From positions 41,640-105,639 of the forward strand of contig NZ_FOQE01000004.1 of the NCBI RefSeq assembly GCF_900113675.1: a stretch of DNA of 64,000 nt, read 5' to 3'. Below are positions 17,143 to 28,492 of this stretch, piece after piece. The stretch comes from Pisciglobus halotolerans (lineage in GTDB: Bacteria; Bacillota; Bacilli; Lactobacillales; Carnobacteriaceae). A model generated the notes under the pieces. It saw only the letters and a program-made list of their open reading frames with translations, was not told the DNA's origin and did no database searches. The translations under genes were made by a program, and so were the position numbers. Numbering within the stretch: position 1 is the stretch's first letter; each line of letters starts with the position of its first letter.

Positions 17143-17390
17143 AATTTAATGCAATAGTATCGATAGTTACGGCATTTTTGAGTTGAAATATTGTCCAATT
17201 CTTAATGCTAAAAGGAAAAACAAAAGAAACAGTGATTTTTTTCGAAAAAGTTCACAGTCTTTTGGTTTTTTTTTGGTCTAAAATTCAGTTTATCTGTTAT
17301 TTGTTACTGCATTTTCGTAATTGTAACAGAAATGTAATGTTTTTTAGACGGGCTAAAAAGATACTAAAAATCATTTGAGGGGTGAACAGG

Positions 17391-20300
17391 TTGGCAGGCC
17401 ATTTAGTAAATTACGGAAAACACCGTACGCGTAGAAGTTATGCACGAATCAATGAAGTATTAGAGCTGCCTAATTTGATTGAGATTCAAACAGATTCTTA
17501 TCAATGGTTTTTAGATGAAGGATTGCGCGAAATGTTCAAAGACATTTCCCCAATCGAAGATTTTGCCGGAAACTTGTCTTTGGAATTTTTAGATTACACA
17601 CTACAAGAACCTAAATATACATTAGAAGAAGCACGTGCACATGATGCAAACTATTCTGCACCAATGTATGTGAAATTGCGCTTGATCAATAAAGAAACAG
17701 GAGAAGTCAAAGACCAAGAAGTCTTCTTTGGCGACTTTCCATTAATGACTGAAATGGGTACATTTGTCATCAATGGTGCTGAACGTGTTATCGTTTCTCA
17801 ATTGGTCCGTTCACCTGGTGTTTATTTCCACCAAAAAGTAGATAAAAATGGCCGTGAAGGTTTTGGTTCAACGTTGATCCCGAACCGCGGAGCATGGTTG
17901 GAATTTGAAACAGATGCTAAAAATGTTTCATATGTCCGTATTGACCGTACACGTAAAATCCCATTGAGTGTCTTGGTTCGGGCAATCGGTTTTGGCTCAG
18001 ATGACCAAATTTTGGAAATCTTGGGAGAAAATGAATCTTTACGTTTAACATTAGAGAAAGACTTGCACAAAAACGCAAGCGACTCACGCGTAGAAGAAGC
18101 CCTAAAAGATGTATACGAACGATTGCGTCCTGGCGAACCTAAAACAGCTGACAGCTCAAGAAGCTTGCTAACTGCTCGTTTCTTCGATCCAAAACGTTAT
18201 GATTTGGCTGCTGTAGGACGTTACAAAGTCAACAAAAAATTAAGCTTGAAAACACGTTTGTTCAACCAAACGATCGCTGAAACTTTAGTAGATCCTGAAA
18301 CAGGGGAGATCATTGTTGAAGCTGGCACATTGTTGGATCGTAAACAAATGGATAAATTGGACCCTTACTTGGATAACGGCATCAATAATGTCACGTACTA
18401 CCCAAGTGAAGATGGTGTTACACCAGAACCAATCACTTTACAATCTGTTAAGGTATTTTCAAAAGTAGACGCAGAACGTGTGATCAATATGATCGGCAAT
18501 GGAAACGTCTCTGAAGATTACAAACACATCACACCTGCAGATATCTTAGCTGCAATGAGCTACTTCTTTAACTTGCAAGAAGGGATCGGCAATGTTGATG
18601 ATATCGACCACTTAGGTAACCGTCGTATCCGCTCTGTTGGTGAATTGCTGCAAAACCAATTCCGAATCGGTTTGTCTCGGATGGAACGTGTGGTTCGTGA
18701 ACGGATGTCTATCCAAGATATGGCGACAATGACGCCGCAACAACTGATCAATATTCGTCCAGTTGTAGCTGCAATCAAAGAATTCTTTGGTTCTTCTCAA
18801 TTGTCTCAATTTATGGACCAAACGAATCCGCTAGGCGAATTGACGCACAAACGTCGGTTATCTGCTTTAGGACCCGGTGGTTTGACAAGAGACCGTGCCG
18901 GTTATGAAGTACGGGACGTTCACTATTCTCACTATGGCCGTATGTGTCCGATCGAAACACCTGAAGGACCGAATATCGGGCTGATCAACAGCTTATCTAG
19001 TTATGCAAAAGTAAATAAATTTGGTTTTATTGAAACACCTTATCGTCGTGTTGACCGCGAATCACACAAAGTTACAGATGTCATCGACTACCTAACTGCT
19101 GATGAAGAAGACAACTATGTGATCGCACAAGCGAATGCGCCATTAAATGAGGACAGTACCTTTGCAAATGACACCGTATTGGCTCGTTATGTCGATGAAA
19201 ACTTAGAAGTAGCGATCGACCGCATTGACTACATGGACGTTTCTCCTAAACAAGTAGTTGCTGTCGCAACAGCATGTATTCCTTTCTTAGAAAATGACGA
19301 CTCCAACCGTGCGTTGATGGGTGCGAACATGCAACGTCAAGCTGTACCGTTGATCAATCCTGATGCACCTTATGTTGGAACAGGTATGGAACACGTAACA
19401 GCAAAAGACTCTGGAGCTGCTTTGACTTGTAAGAATAGCGGTGTCGTCGAGTTTGTAGATGCCAAAGAAATTCGCGTCCGTCAAGACAACGGTGCGTTAG
19501 ACAAATATTCTGTTATCAAATTCCAACGTTCAAATGCTGGTATGTGCTACAACCAACGTCCGATCGTTGCTGCAGGAGACCGCGTTGACAAAGGCGAAAT
19601 CTTAGCAGATGGACCTTCTATGGACCAAGGCGAGTTGGCTTTAGGCCAAAACCCAGTAGTTGCGTTTATGACATGGGAAGGGTACAACTTTGAAGATGCG
19701 GTCATCATGAGTGAACGCTTAGTCAAAGATGATGTTTATACTTCTATTCACATTGAAGAATTTGAATCTGAAGCACGTGATACAAAACTTGGACCTGAAG
19801 AAATCACGCGTGAAATTCCAAACGTCGGTGAAGATGCCTTGAAGAACCTTGATGAGAGAGGCATTATCCACATTGGAGCTGAAGTTAAAGACGGCGATTT
19901 GCTTGTTGGTAAAGTCACTCCTAAAGGTGTTACAGAATTATCTGCTGAAGAACGTCTGTTACATGCTATCTTTGGAGAAAAAGCTCGTGAAGTTCGTGAT
20001 ACTTCTCTTCGTGTGCCACATGGCGGCGGCGGAACAGTACACGATGTAAAAATCTTTACACGCGAAGCTGGCGATGAATTATCTCCAGGCGTAAATATGT
20101 TGGTTCGTGTTTATATTGCTCAAAAACGTAAAATCAACGTTGGGGATAAAATGGCTGGACGTCACGGAAACAAAGGGGTCGTTTCTTTGATCCTTCCAGA
20201 AGAAGACATGCCATTCTTACCTGATGGTACACCAATCGATATCATGTTGAACCCATTAGGGGTACCATCTCGGATGAATATCGGACAAGTTATTGAAACA

Positions 20301-20954
20301 CACATGGGTATGGCTGCTCGTAACCTTGGCATCCGCATTGCTACGCCAGTATTTGACGGAGCACGCGAAGAAGATGTTTGGGATACGGTAAAAGAAGCAG
20401 GAATGGCTGCAGATGCGAAAACAGTCATTTATGACGGACGTACTGGTGAACCATTTGACAACCGTGTAACAGTTGGGGTCATGTACATGATCAAACTGGC
20501 TCACATGGTCGATGACAAATTGCATGCTCGTTCAATTGGACCTTACTCATTGGTTACACAACAACCACTTGGAGGTAAAGCTCAATTTGGTGGACAACGT
20601 TTTGGAGAAATGGAAGTTTGGGCACTGGAAGCTTACGGTGCTGCATATACCTTGCAAGAAATTTTAACGTACAAATCAGATGACGTGGTTGGCCGTGTGA
20701 AAACTTATGAAGCAATCGTCAAAGGCGAACCAATCCCAACACCAGGTGTACCTGAATCCTTCCGAGTATTAGTGAAAGAATTGCAATCACTTGGACTGGA
20801 TATGAAAGTATTGGATGCAAACGACGAAGAAATCGAATTGCGTGACATGGATGACGACGAAGAAGCACCAGTAGACGCACTGAAAAAATTCGCTGAAGCA
20901 CAAGCGGCAAAAGAAGAAGCAGAAGCACAAGCAGCAGAAACCACAGAAGAATAG
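17391..20954 (+). CDS. rpoB: DNA-directed RNA polymerase subunit beta
   Basis: This 1187-residue catalytic subunit of RNA polymerase is complete. The rifampicin region contains [20 protein letters not shown] near residue 466 and [11 protein letters not shown]. The active-site region carries [13 protein letters not shown] near 920 and the C-terminal switch/clamp region [24 protein letters not shown] codon is the likely start ([10 protein letters not shown]), eight bases after GAGGGG; an in-frame GTG nine bases earlier is badly placed. The tail ends in a short Ala/Glu-rich stretch and its TAG stop lies in the first bases of a palindromic repeat module. I recall longer acidic tails in other enterococci. 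Confidence 0.97.
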   Translation: MAGHLVNYGKHRTRRSYARINEVLELPNLIEIQTDSYQWFLDEGLREMFKDISPIEDFAGNLSLEFLDYTLQEPKYTLEEARAHDANYSAPMYVKLRLINKETGEVKDQEVFFGDFPLMTEMGTFVINGAERVIVSQLVRSPGVYFHQKVDKNGREGFGSTLIPNRGAWLEFETDAKNVSYVRIDRTRKIPLSVLVRAIGFGSDDQILEILGENESLRLTLEKDLHKNASDSRVEEALKDVYERLRPGEPKTADSSRSLLTARFFDPKRYDLAAVGRYKVNKKLSLKTRLFNQTIAETLVDPETGEIIVEAGTLLDRKQMDKLDPYLDNGINNVTYYPSEDGVTPEPITLQSVKVFSKVDAERVINMIGNGNVSEDYKHITPADILAAMSYFFNLQEGIGNVDDIDHLGNRRIRSVGELLQNQFRIGLSRMERVVRERMSIQDMATMTPQQLINIRPVVAAIKEFFGSSQLSQFMDQTNPLGELTHKRRLSALGPGGLTRDRAGYEVRDVHYSHYGRMCPIETPEGPNIGLINSLSSYAKVNKFGFIETPYRRVDRESHKVTDVIDYLTADEEDNYVIAQANAPLNEDSTFANDTVLARYVDENLEVAIDRIDYMDVSPKQVVAVATACIPFLENDDSNRALMGANMQRQAVPLINPDAPYVGTGMEHVTAKDSGAALTCKNSGVVEFVDAKEIRVRQDNGALDKYSVIKFQRSNAGMCYNQRPIVAAGDRVDKGEILADGPSMDQGELALGQNPVVAFMTWEGYNFEDAVIMSERLVKDDVYTSIHIEEFESEARDTKLGPEEITREIPNVGEDALKNLDERGIIHIGAEVKDGDLLVGKVTPKGVTELSAEERLLHAIFGEKAREVRDTSLRVPHGGGGTVHDVKIFTREAGDELSPGVNMLVRVYIAQKRKINVGDKMAGRHGNKGVVSLILPEEDMPFLPDGTPIDIMLNPLGVPSRMNIGQVIETHMGMAARNLGIRIATPVFDGAREEDVWDTVKEAGMAADAKTVIYDGRTGEPFDNRVTVGVMYMIKLAHMVDDKLHARSIGPYSLVTQQPLGGKAQFGGQRFGEMEVWALEAYGAAYTLQEILTYKSDDVVGRVKTYEAIVKGEPIPTPGVPESFRVLVKELQSLGLDMKVLDANDEEIELRDMDDDEEAPVDALKKFAEAQAAKEEAEAQAAETTEE

Positions 20955-21191
20955 GATGCGGAGCGAGGTCGATAGAGGCGACAGGAAAATGAAAAAGCGC
21001 GGCGCAGAGCACCCCGCGCATGCGAGCGACTTTTGAATTTTACCCGAGACTCTACCTCGCGCAGCTCAACTAAGAATAGGATGCGGAGCGAGGTCGATAG
21101 GGGCGACAGGAAAATGAAAAAGCGAGGCGCAGAGCATCCCGCGCATGCGAGCGACTTTTGAATTTTACCCGAGCCACTACCTCGCGCAGCT
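20951..21191 (+). repeat. Two tandem copies of a palindromic module (about 125 bp)
   Basis: AATAGGATGCGGAGCGAGGT recurs with a 125-bp offset (from 20951 and 21076). Each copy has outer arms GCGAGGT and ACCTCGC and inner arms near AAAATGAAAAAG and CTTTTGAATTTT, so a single copy can fold into a long stem. The module ends with CGCAGCTCAACTAAG. Relatives are at 16456-16770 and, inverted, at 50240-50540. Confidence 0.88.
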
Positions 21192-21304
21192 TACCTACAA
21201 TTCAGAGTGAAAAAGTAAAACCGTTATCGGAATCACTGTTGCCATTTCGGCAAAGTGTATTCTGTCTCTAAGCAATCGAAATCGTAAGAGTCATGATAAC
21301 GCGG

Positions 21305-21329
21305 AGCGCCACAAGTTTGTTGTGGTGCT
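21305..21329 (+). other. Hairpin in the rpoB-rpoC spacer
   Basis: AGCGCCACAA pairs with TTGTGGTGCT around a five-base loop, 85 bases before rpoC. There is no T-run, so it is more likely an RNA processing or stability element than a terminator. Confidence 0.45.
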
Positions 21330-21414
21330 GTCCGTTTGATAAAAAATGAAAAAGAAGCAAGAACCAACATGAGCAGTTAGGGCAGCTCAACAATAATAAA
21401 GGGAGGTACGCCCC

Positions 21415-24400
21415 TTGATAGATGTTAACAATTTTGAAAGTATGCAAATAGGTCTGGCTTCTCCGGACAAGATTCGCAGTTGGTCATATGGCGAAGTAAA
21501 AAAACCTGAAACGATCAACTACCGTACATTAAAACCAGAACGCGACGGCCTATTCTGTGAACGTATCTTTGGGCCAACAAAAGATTGGGAATGTGCCTGC
21601 GGAAAGTATAAACGGATCCGTTACAAAGGAATCGTCTGCGACCGTTGTGGCGTAGAAGTAACACGTTCAAAAGTTCGTCGGGAACGTATGGGACACATTG
21701 AATTGGCAGCTCCTGTTACACACATTTGGTACTTCAAAGGTATTCCTAGCCGAATGGGATTGATTTTGGACATGAGCCCTCGTGCATTAGAAGAAGTTAT
21801 TTACTTTGCTTCTTATGTTGTCATCGAACCAGGCAACACGCCTCTTGAAAAGAAACAATTACTTTCTGAAAGAGAATACCGTGAAAAACGTGCTCAATAC
21901 GGCAACGAGTTTAAAGCTGAAATGGGTGCAGAAGCCATTAAACAGTTATTAAACGACGTAAAATTAGATAAAGAAATCGATGTTTTGAAAGAAGAATTGG
22001 CAACGGCAACTGGTCAAAAACGGACCCGTGCTGTTCGTCGTTTGGACATTCTAGAAGCTTTCAAATCTTCAGGCAATGAACCTTCATGGATGGTCATGGA
22101 TGTCGTTCCTGTTATCCCTCCTGAAATCCGTCCAATGGTTCAATTAGAAGGCGGACGTTTCGCAACGAGTGACTTGAATGATCTGTATCGTCGAGTGATC
22201 AACCGGAATAACCGTTTGAAACGCTTGTTAGACCTAAATGCACCTCATATTATTGTGCAAAATGAAAAACGGATGCTGCAAGAAGCTGTTGATGCGTTGA
22301 TCGACAATGGCCGTCGCGGTCGCCCCGTTACTGGACCAGGTAACCGTCCTTTGAAATCCTTGTCTCACATGCTGAAAGGGAAACAAGGACGTTTCCGTCA
22401 AAACTTGCTTGGTAAACGTGTTGACTACTCTGGACGTTCTGTTATCGTTGTTGGACCAACTTTGAGAATGTATCAATGTGGCTTGCCAAAAGGTATGGCA
22501 ATTGAGTTATTCAAACCATTTGTCATGAAAGTATTGGTCGAACGCGGCCTTGCAAACAACATCAAAAATGCAAAACGCAAAATCGAACGTCAAGATGACG
22601 ACATTTGGGACATCCTAGAAGAAGTTATCCGTGAACACCCTGTTCTATTGAACCGGGCACCTACACTTCACAGATTAGGGATCCAAGCTTTTGAACCTGT
22701 ATTGGTCGAAGGAAAAGCGATCCGTTTGCATCCGTTGGTGTGTGAAGCTTATAACGCCGACTTTGACGGAGACCAAATGGCTGTCCACGTTCCATTAAGT
22801 GATGCTGCACAAGCTGAAGCACGCTTGTTGATGCTAGGTGCTCAAAACATTTTGAACCCTAAAGATGGTAAACCAGTTGTTACACCTTCCCAAGATATGG
22901 TTTTAGGTAACTATTACCTAACAATGGAAGAAGCTGGACGTGAAGGGGAAGGAATGACTTTCAGCAGTATCGAAGAAGCAGAATTGGCTTACCAACAAGG
23001 TTATGTACACTTGCACTCACGTATTGGTATCCAAGCGAAAGATATTCCTGAAAAACCATTTACAGAATGGCAAAAAGATAAGATCTTGATCACAACAGTG
23101 GGTAAATTGATCTTTAACCAAATCATGCCAAAAGAATTTGCTTACTTGAATGAACCAACACGAGTTAACCTTGAAGTTCAAACGCCAGATAAGTATTTCG
23201 TTTCTTATGGAACAGATATTCCAGCTCATATCAAAGAGCAAGAATTGATCGCGCCATTTAAGAAGAAAAACTTAGGAAACATCATTGCGGAAGTCTTCAA
23301 ACGGTTTAAAGTGACAGAAACATCTAACATGCTTGACCGAATGAAAAACTTGGGTTACAAACATTCAACAAAAGCAGGTATCACTGTTGGTATCGCTGAT
23401 ATCAACCATTTGAAAGAAAAACCTGAAATCTTAGCACAAGCACACAAGCAAGTGGAGAAAATCACGAAACAATTCCGTCGTGGTTTGATCACAGACGAAG
23501 AACGTTATACAAGTGTTATCGACGTTTGGAATGCTGCTAAGGACACGATTCAATTACGATTGATGGACATGTTGGAAGACAGCAACCCAATCTTCATGAT
23601 GTCTGACTCTGGAGCACGTGGTAACATTTCCAACTTTACTCAGTTAGCAGGTATGCGTGGATTGATGGCCGCTCCAAATGGACAAATCATGGAATTGCCG
23701 ATCACTTCTAACTTCCGTGAAGGCTTGTCAGTTATGGAAATGTTTATTTCAACGCACGGTGCCCGTAAAGGAATGACCGATACGGCTCTGAAAACAGCTG
23801 ACTCTGGTTACTTGACACGTCGTTTGGTTGACGTTGCGCAAGATGTCATCATTCGTGAAGATGACTGTGGAACAGATCGCGGTTTGACCGTTCGTGCTAT
23901 CAAAAATGGAAATGAAATCATTGAAACATTGGAAGAACGTTTAATTGGACGTTATGCAATGAAATCTGTGGTTCATCCTGCAACGAGCGAAATCATTGTT
24001 AGCAAGAATGACTTGATCACAGAAGATTTGGCTAAAACGATCGTTGACACTGGTATCGAAGAAGTGACGATTCGTTCAGCCTTTACTTGTAACACGCCAC
24101 ATGGTGTCTGCAAACACTGTTATGGACGTAACTTGGCAACAGGTGCTGAAGTCGAAGTTGGTGAAGCAGTTGGTACGATCGCTGCTCAATCAATCGGTGA
24201 ACCAGGTACTCAGTTGACCATGCGTACTTTCCATACTGGTGGGGTTGCCGGAGACGATATCACTCAAGGTCTTCCTCGTATCCAAGAAATTTTTGAAGCA
24301 CGTCATCCAAAAGGTCGTGCAGTGATCACAGAAGTTACTGGTGAAGTTATTTCTATTGAAGAAAAACCTGCTGACCGTACAAAAGAAGTTGTCATCAAAG

Positions 24401-25047
24401 GCGCAACCGATACAAGAACCTATAGTGTTCCATTTACTGCCCGCATGACTGTAGCTGAAGGCGACATCGTTTATCGTGGAGATGCTTTGATTCAAGGTTC
24501 GATCGATCCGAAAGAACTATTAAGCGTCAGCAACGTTGTAACGGTTCAAAAATACATGTTGCAAGAAGTACAACGTGTATACCGGATGCAAGGGGTAGAA
24601 ATTGGTGACAAACATATTGAAGTAATGGTTCGTCAAATGATGCATAAAGTACGTGTCCTTGATCCAGGCGACACTGAATTGCTTCCTGGTACAATGATTG
24701 ATGTACACGACTTTATGAAAGAAAATAGAAACTCCCTAATGACAGGCGGATTGCCTGCAACTGGTCGTCAAGTATTGCTTGGTATCACCAAAGCTTCCCT
24801 TGAAACGAACAGCTTCCTATCTGCCGCTTCATTCCAAGAAACAACTCGGGTATTAACAGATGCCGCTATTCGTGGCAAACGTGATCCATTACTTGGACTG
24901 AAAGAAAATGTTATCATTGGTAAAACGATCCCTGCTGGTACTGGTATGCGGAAATATCGCAACATGGAACCAAAAGGCATCGGTGTTGTCAGCGAAAATG
25001 TTTACAGCATCAATGATCAACTTGAAGCAGAAGCCGAACAAGAATAA
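21415..25047 (+). CDS. rpoC: DNA-directed RNA polymerase subunit beta'
   Basis: This 1210-residue subunit holds the polymerase active site. The N-terminal zinc ribbon has [13 protein letters not shown] and CDRCGVEV near residues 60-80. The magnesium-binding [12 protein letters not shown] is near 450. The trigger-loop/bridge region has [14 protein letters not shown] and a second cysteine cluster ends in CKHCYGRNL near 900. The start is TTG after GGGAGG. The 460-bp spacer from rpoB is unusually long and filled with repeat modules, but no terminator separates the genes, so cotranscription is likely. Confidence 0.97.
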   Translation: MIDVNNFESMQIGLASPDKIRSWSYGEVKKPETINYRTLKPERDGLFCERIFGPTKDWECACGKYKRIRYKGIVCDRCGVEVTRSKVRRERMGHIELAAPVTHIWYFKGIPSRMGLILDMSPRALEEVIYFASYVVIEPGNTPLEKKQLLSEREYREKRAQYGNEFKAEMGAEAIKQLLNDVKLDKEIDVLKEELATATGQKRTRAVRRLDILEAFKSSGNEPSWMVMDVVPVIPPEIRPMVQLEGGRFATSDLNDLYRRVINRNNRLKRLLDLNAPHIIVQNEKRMLQEAVDALIDNGRRGRPVTGPGNRPLKSLSHMLKGKQGRFRQNLLGKRVDYSGRSVIVVGPTLRMYQCGLPKGMAIELFKPFVMKVLVERGLANNIKNAKRKIERQDDDIWDILEEVIREHPVLLNRAPTLHRLGIQAFEPVLVEGKAIRLHPLVCEAYNADFDGDQMAVHVPLSDAAQAEARLLMLGAQNILNPKDGKPVVTPSQDMVLGNYYLTMEEAGREGEGMTFSSIEEAELAYQQGYVHLHSRIGIQAKDIPEKPFTEWQKDKILITTVGKLIFNQIMPKEFAYLNEPTRVNLEVQTPDKYFVSYGTDIPAHIKEQELIAPFKKKNLGNIIAEVFKRFKVTETSNMLDRMKNLGYKHSTKAGITVGIADINHLKEKPEILAQAHKQVEKITKQFRRGLITDEERYTSVIDVWNAAKDTIQLRLMDMLEDSNPIFMMSDSGARGNISNFTQLAGMRGLMAAPNGQIMELPITSNFREGLSVMEMFISTHGARKGMTDTALKTADSGYLTRRLVDVAQDVIIREDDCGTDRGLTVRAIKNGNEIIETLEERLIGRYAMKSVVHPATSEIIVSKNDLITEDLAKTIVDTGIEEVTIRSAFTCNTPHGVCKHCYGRNLATGAEVEVGEAVGTIAAQSIGEPGTQLTMRTFHTGGVAGDDITQGLPRIQEIFEARHPKGRAVITEVTGEVISIEEKPADRTKEVVIKGATDTRTYSVPFTARMTVAEGDIVYRGDALIQGSIDPKELLSVSNVVTVQKYMLQEVQRVYRMQGVEIGDKHIEVMVRQMMHKVRVLDPGDTELLPGTMIDVHDFMKENRNSLMTGGLPATGRQVLLGITKASLETNSFLSAASFQETTRVLTDAAIRGKRDPLLGLKENVIIGKTIPAGTGMRKYRNMEPKGIGVVSENVYSINDQLEAEAEQE

Positions 25048-25069
25048 GCCTTTAAAAAGTAAAGAAAGC

Positions 25070-25113
25070 AACCAAGATCAGGAGAACATCCTGGTCGCGG
25101 TTGCTTTTTTGTA
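25070..25113 (+). terminator. Intrinsic terminator after rpoC
   Basis: AGCAACC plus AAGATCAGG pair with CCTGGTC plus GGTTGCT, followed by TTTTTT. Confidence 0.9.
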
Positions 25114-25158
25114 TATACTTCTAGCAAAAGGACCGACTGATAACAAATGGGCAGCAGA

Positions 25159-25611
25159 ACGTACCAACTCAAGAGCCACATTCAGTTCGAGTTAGTTAAT
25201 AAGAGACGTTAATGACAAACTCAAGAGCCGCATCTAGTTTGAGTTAGTCAATAAGAGACGTTAATGACGAACTCAAGAGCCACATTCAGTTCGAGTTAGT
25301 TAATAAGAGACGTTAATGACGAACTCAAGAGCTGTATCTAGTTTGAGTTAGTCAAAAAGAGACATTAATGACAAACTCAGGAGCCGCACCCAGATTGAGT
25401 AGGTCAATAAGAGACGTTAATGACGAACTCGAGAGCTGCACTCAGGTTGAGTTAGTCAATAAGAGACGTTAATGACAAACTCAAGAGCCGCATCTAGTTC
25501 GTGTTAGTTAATAAGAGACGTTAATGACAAACTCAAGAGCCACATTCAGTTCGAGTTAGTTAATAAGAGACGTTAATGACGAACTCAAGAGCTGCATTCA
25601 GTTTGAGCGAA
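25159..25611 (+). repeat. Tandem 52-bp hairpin repeat, array B (nine units)
   Basis: ACGTTAATGAC-type units start at 25206, 25258, 25310, 25362, 25414, 25466, 25518 and 25570, every one exactly 52 bases apart. A truncated first unit starts at 25159. Each unit has arms AACTCAA and TTGAGTT plus flanking GAC/GTC around a loop of about 13 bases. Mutations occur, but there are no insertions or deletions. There is no reading frame, since 52 is not a multiple of three. Confidence 0.97.
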
Positions 25612-25652
25612 ACATAGAATAGATAGGTGCTTAAGCCCTTCGCTATGAGGAT

Positions 25653-25718
25653 GATAGGCGAGTCAATCGCCTATCTTCTACTGGAACAAAAGGAAAAGAC
25701 TCGTCATGGACGAGTCTT
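25653..25718 (+). other. Two strong hairpins downstream of array B
   Basis: GATAGGCGA pairs with TCGCCTATC (25653-25675) and AAGACTCGTC with GACGAGTCTT (25696-25718). Neither is followed by a full T-run. They may be back-up terminators or RNA stability elements. Confidence 0.5.
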
Positions 25719-25902
25719 GACAGCATTTTTGAAAGTCAGAGAGCTGCAAACAAAACTTTCTAAGGCAGAGACGTGCTTTTTCAATACCTATGAATGTTGA
25801 ACAGTAGCTAGGTATGTTAAGGTTGAAGGGAAGAAGAAGCAGCTAACAAGAGGATTGGCGTCAAGAAAGTAGAGATAAAGAAAATAAACTGAGGTGAAGA
25901 AA

Positions 25903-26829
25903 ATGAAAGCCATACGCGTGAGTGAATTTGGTAAACCAGATGTTTTAAATATGCAAGAGATTGAACGTCCTAAGCCAAAAGCAGATGAAGTGTTGATCAA
26001 GGTTGCCTTTGCTGCAGTCTTACCGATCGATACGAAAATTCGTCAGGGAAAAGTGATGAAAAAGAAATTCCCTTATACTCCCGGTATTGCGGTGTCTGGA
26101 ACAATTGTTGAAGTGGGAACAGCAGTATCAGGTTTTGAAGTAGGAGATCCAGTGTTCGGCCGTACAAAAGGTGGCGCTTATCAAGAGTTTGCAAGAATTC
26201 CCCAATCTCAGCTCAATCATAAACCGAAGTTGCTGACATTTGCAAAAGCTGCTGCGATTATTGCAGGAGCAGAAACGGCTTGGAAAGCATTGTTTACACA
26301 AGGAAAGCTGCAATCGGATGAGCGCGTTTTGATTCAAGGCGCAGCAGGAGGAGTAGGACACATTGCTGTCCAGTTAGCGAAGTGGAAGGGAGCAGAGGTG
26401 ATCGGAACCGCTTCATCAAAAAATCAAGACTTTTTAAGAGAGCTTGGGATAGACCAAGCGATCGATTATCAAACGGAAAGTTTTGAAACAGCTATGACAG
26501 AGAAAGTCGATCTGGTAGTAGATTTGATCGGCGGAAAAGTGCAAGAACGTTCTTTGCACGTATTGAAACAAGGTGGTCGTCTTGTTTCTTTGGTCGAAAA
26601 CGCTGCTTCTGAAGAGGCTAAAGCAATGGGAATCGATCTGATCTACAGTCAAGAAAGCCCAACGCTGGAAGATTTGGACAAATTGGCTGAACTAATGGCT
26701 GTGGGTATCGTGAAAACTGTAATTGAGAGCGTGTATGATTTTACAGAAGAGCAAGTACAAGCAGCTACAATGAAATGTGAGACAGGACACGGTCAAGGCA
26801 GAATCTTGCTTCGTATAGCAGAAGATTAA
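25903..26829 (+). CDS. Zinc-independent NADPH:quinone oxidoreductase / alcohol dehydrogenase-like (MDR superfamily)
   Basis: This 308-residue medium-chain reductase has an N-terminal GroES-like domain beginning MKAIRVSEFGKPDVL. A Rossmann fold follows with AAGGVGHIAVQLAK near residue 147 and VIGTASS after it. The cysteines and histidines that bind catalytic zinc in true alcohol dehydrogenases are not evident, so it fits the quinone-oxidoreductase branch. GAGGTG lies six bases before the chosen ATG; an in-frame GTG overlaps that site. The substrate is unknown. It stands alone between array B and a strong terminator. Confidence 0.85.
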   Translation: MKAIRVSEFGKPDVLNMQEIERPKPKADEVLIKVAFAAVLPIDTKIRQGKVMKKKFPYTPGIAVSGTIVEVGTAVSGFEVGDPVFGRTKGGAYQEFARIPQSQLNHKPKLLTFAKAAAIIAGAETAWKALFTQGKLQSDERVLIQGAAGGVGHIAVQLAKWKGAEVIGTASSKNQDFLRELGIDQAIDYQTESFETAMTEKVDLVVDLIGGKVQERSLHVLKQGGRLVSLVENAASEEAKAMGIDLIYSQESPTLEDLDKLAELMAVGIVKTVIESVYDFTEEQVQAATMKCETGHGQGRILLRIAED

Positions 26830-26845
26830 GGCAAACAGGTGCATC

Positions 26846-26896
26846 AGCTGTTCTTTGTCCATGAGTAGAGAAAGATGGATAAAGAACAGCTTTTTT
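26846..26896 (+). terminator. Intrinsic terminator with a 17-bp stem
   Basis: AGCTGTTCTTTGTCCAT pairs with ATGGATAAAGAACAGCT, one wobble, then TTTTTT. Confidence 0.95.
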
Positions 26897-26930
26897 GGTC
26901 TGCACATTCATTTGGGAAAAAGGTCGTTAG

Positions 26931-27695
26931 TCAGGGCAGAAGGAAAATCGGTAAACTTTGAAAAAAAGCTGTTCCTATATAAACTGCTGTAAAGGAACCA
27001 AAGAAAATAAATGGCGCAAAAGGGATAGGCTGCTTTTTATCGTAGCCTTTCAAAAGGTAGAGCGGCAGACAAATCAATAGAGCAGACAAAGAAGTCAGCA
27101 GCAAAGCCAGGATCATTTGCTGGTAGCCAACCAAAAAAGCCAGAATGCCAAAGTATTTGACGTCTCCGCCGCCGATGCTGCCTGGATAAAAATGGTACAT
27201 CAAGCTGAAAAGCAAGAAAAAAACTAAACCTGTAAAACCTCGGATCATCAGCTGAGTGGGGTGGGCGTAAAAGATCCAGACCAATGATAGTAGCAGAAAA
27301 GGCAGCATAATGACGTCAGGAAGCAGTTGATAAGAAAGATCAGAAACGAAAAAAATAAGACCGAACGTGAGCAGTAAAAAAAGTTGAAGAAAGAAAAATA
27401 GGTCGCCATTTGCCTTAAAGTAAGAGAGTGCCAACAAGCCAGCAGCTAAACTCTCTGTTAGCGGATAGAGAGGCGGAATCTTGCGATGGCATTGATAACA
27501 GGTTCCCCGTTGCAAAAGATACGAGAGGACGGGAATCAATTCGAACGCTGATAAACGGTGCTGGCAGTGGGGGCAATGAGAAGGGGTAGAGATGATCGAT
27601 TGATGCAGCGGGACCCTTAAGCCGACGACCATCAAAAAAGAACCCCAAATGCATCCATACAATAAAAGAGAGAATAAGATAAAACTGTCTGACAT
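26931..27695 (-). CDS. comC: Prepilin peptidase (type IV leader peptidase, ComC/PilD family)
   Basis: This 254-residue membrane protease cleaves the leader from pseudopilins of the competence (Com) pilus. The N-terminal cytoplasmic domain holds two zinc-type pairs, CPHCQHR near residue 40 and CYQCHRK near 70. The catalytic aspartates lie in FVSDLSYQLLPD near 140 and GGGDVKYFG near 175. Seven or eight membrane helices are expected. The ATG follows AAGGAG by eight bases; an in-frame GTG nine bases earlier is less likely. The gene stands alone. Confidence 0.92.
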   Translation of the reverse strand: MSDSFILFSLLLYGCIWGSFLMVVGLRVPLHQSIISTPSHCPHCQHRLSAFELIPVLSYLLQRGTCYQCHRKIPPLYPLTESLAAGLLALSYFKANGDLFFFLQLFLLLTFGLIFFVSDLSYQLLPDVIMLPFLLLSLVWIFYAHPTQLMIRGFTGLVFFLLFSLMYHFYPGSIGGGDVKYFGILAFLVGYQQMILALLLTSLSALLICLPLYLLKGYDKKQPIPFAPFIFFGSFTAVYIGTAFFQSLPIFLLP

Positions 27696-27833
27696 GTGAA
27701 TCACTCCTTTTAAGATCTAATGTAAGATACGCAAAATAAAAGAGAAACCGTTGATGAAGAGGATATTTTGTTCAAAGCAGGATGGAGCTGAGAAGGCTTT
27801 CAGAAAATGCAAATAATTTCTTTAGATAAAATG

Positions 27834-27862
27834 TTGACAGCAGAAGGCAGACGTGTTATTAT
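27834..27862 (+). promoter_or_regulatory. Promoter of the str operon (rpsL-rpsG-fusA)
   Basis: A perfect TTGACA, a 17-base spacer and TATTAT. The leader to rpsL is about 170 bases. Confidence 0.85.
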
Positions 27863-27869
27863 TCAAAAG

Positions 27870-28038
27870 GTGCTTTTGTACGCAGATTCCTGTTCTTCAG
27901 TCGTGCTGACTGTTGTTGCAAGAGCCTTTCACACACATCTGCGTTGTTGTTTGTAGAGCAACCTTTCTTTTTTTTATTAAAAAGAAACACCTGGATGTGT
28001 GGGATTAGAAAGATAACATTTGGAAGGGAGGCAGAAAC
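27870..28038 (+). promoter_or_regulatory. Structured 5' leader of the str operon
   Basis: ACGCAGAT (27880-27887) can pair with ATCTGCGT (27937-27944), enclosing a smaller CAGTC/GACTG stem. A T-rich tract follows at 27963-27978. The arrangement suggests a ribosomal-protein-responsive leader, but I cannot assign a known class. Confidence 0.5.
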
Positions 28039-28452
28039 ATGCCAACAATTAACCAATTGGTACGCAAACCTCGTAAAACGAAAATTGAAAAATCTGAATC
28101 TCCAGCTTTAAATAAAGGGTATAACAGCAAAGCTAAAAGACAAACAACTGTTTACTCTCCACAAAAACGCGGTGTTTGTACTCGTGTAGGTACAATGACA
28201 CCTAAGAAACCGAACTCAGCATTACGTAAATATGCACGTGTTCGTTTGTCTAACCTGATCGAAGTAACAGCTTATATCCCAGGTGAAGGCCACAACTTGC
28301 AAGAACATAGTGTTGTTCTTATTCGTGGAGGCCGTGTTAAAGACTTGCCAGGGGTACGTTACCACATCGTTCGTGGCGCTTTAGATACAGCTGGTGTTAC
28401 TGACCGTAAACAAAGCCGTTCTAAATATGGTACGAAAAAACCTAAAAATTAA
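28039..28452 (+). CDS. rpsL: 30S ribosomal protein S12
   Basis: This 137-residue decoding-centre protein carries the streptomycin-linked segments [11 protein letters not shown] near residue 53 and [13 protein letters not shown] near 98. Both have the usual lysines (sensitive-type residues as far as I can judge). GGGAGG precedes the ATG. It is the first gene of the str operon. Confidence 0.97.
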   Translation: MPTINQLVRKPRKTKIEKSESPALNKGYNSKAKRQTTVYSPQKRGVCTRVGTMTPKKPNSALRKYARVRLSNLIEVTAYIPGEGHNLQEHSVVLIRGGRVKDLPGVRYHIVRGALDTAGVTDRKQSRSKYGTKKPKN

Positions 28453-28492
28453 TCACTACTAAATGAAATCATTGTTGAAAGGAGGAATTTGA

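Noticed and set aside
25159..25611. CRISPR array
   Set aside because: The repeats abut each other with no variable spacers of constant length, and no cas genes are in the window.
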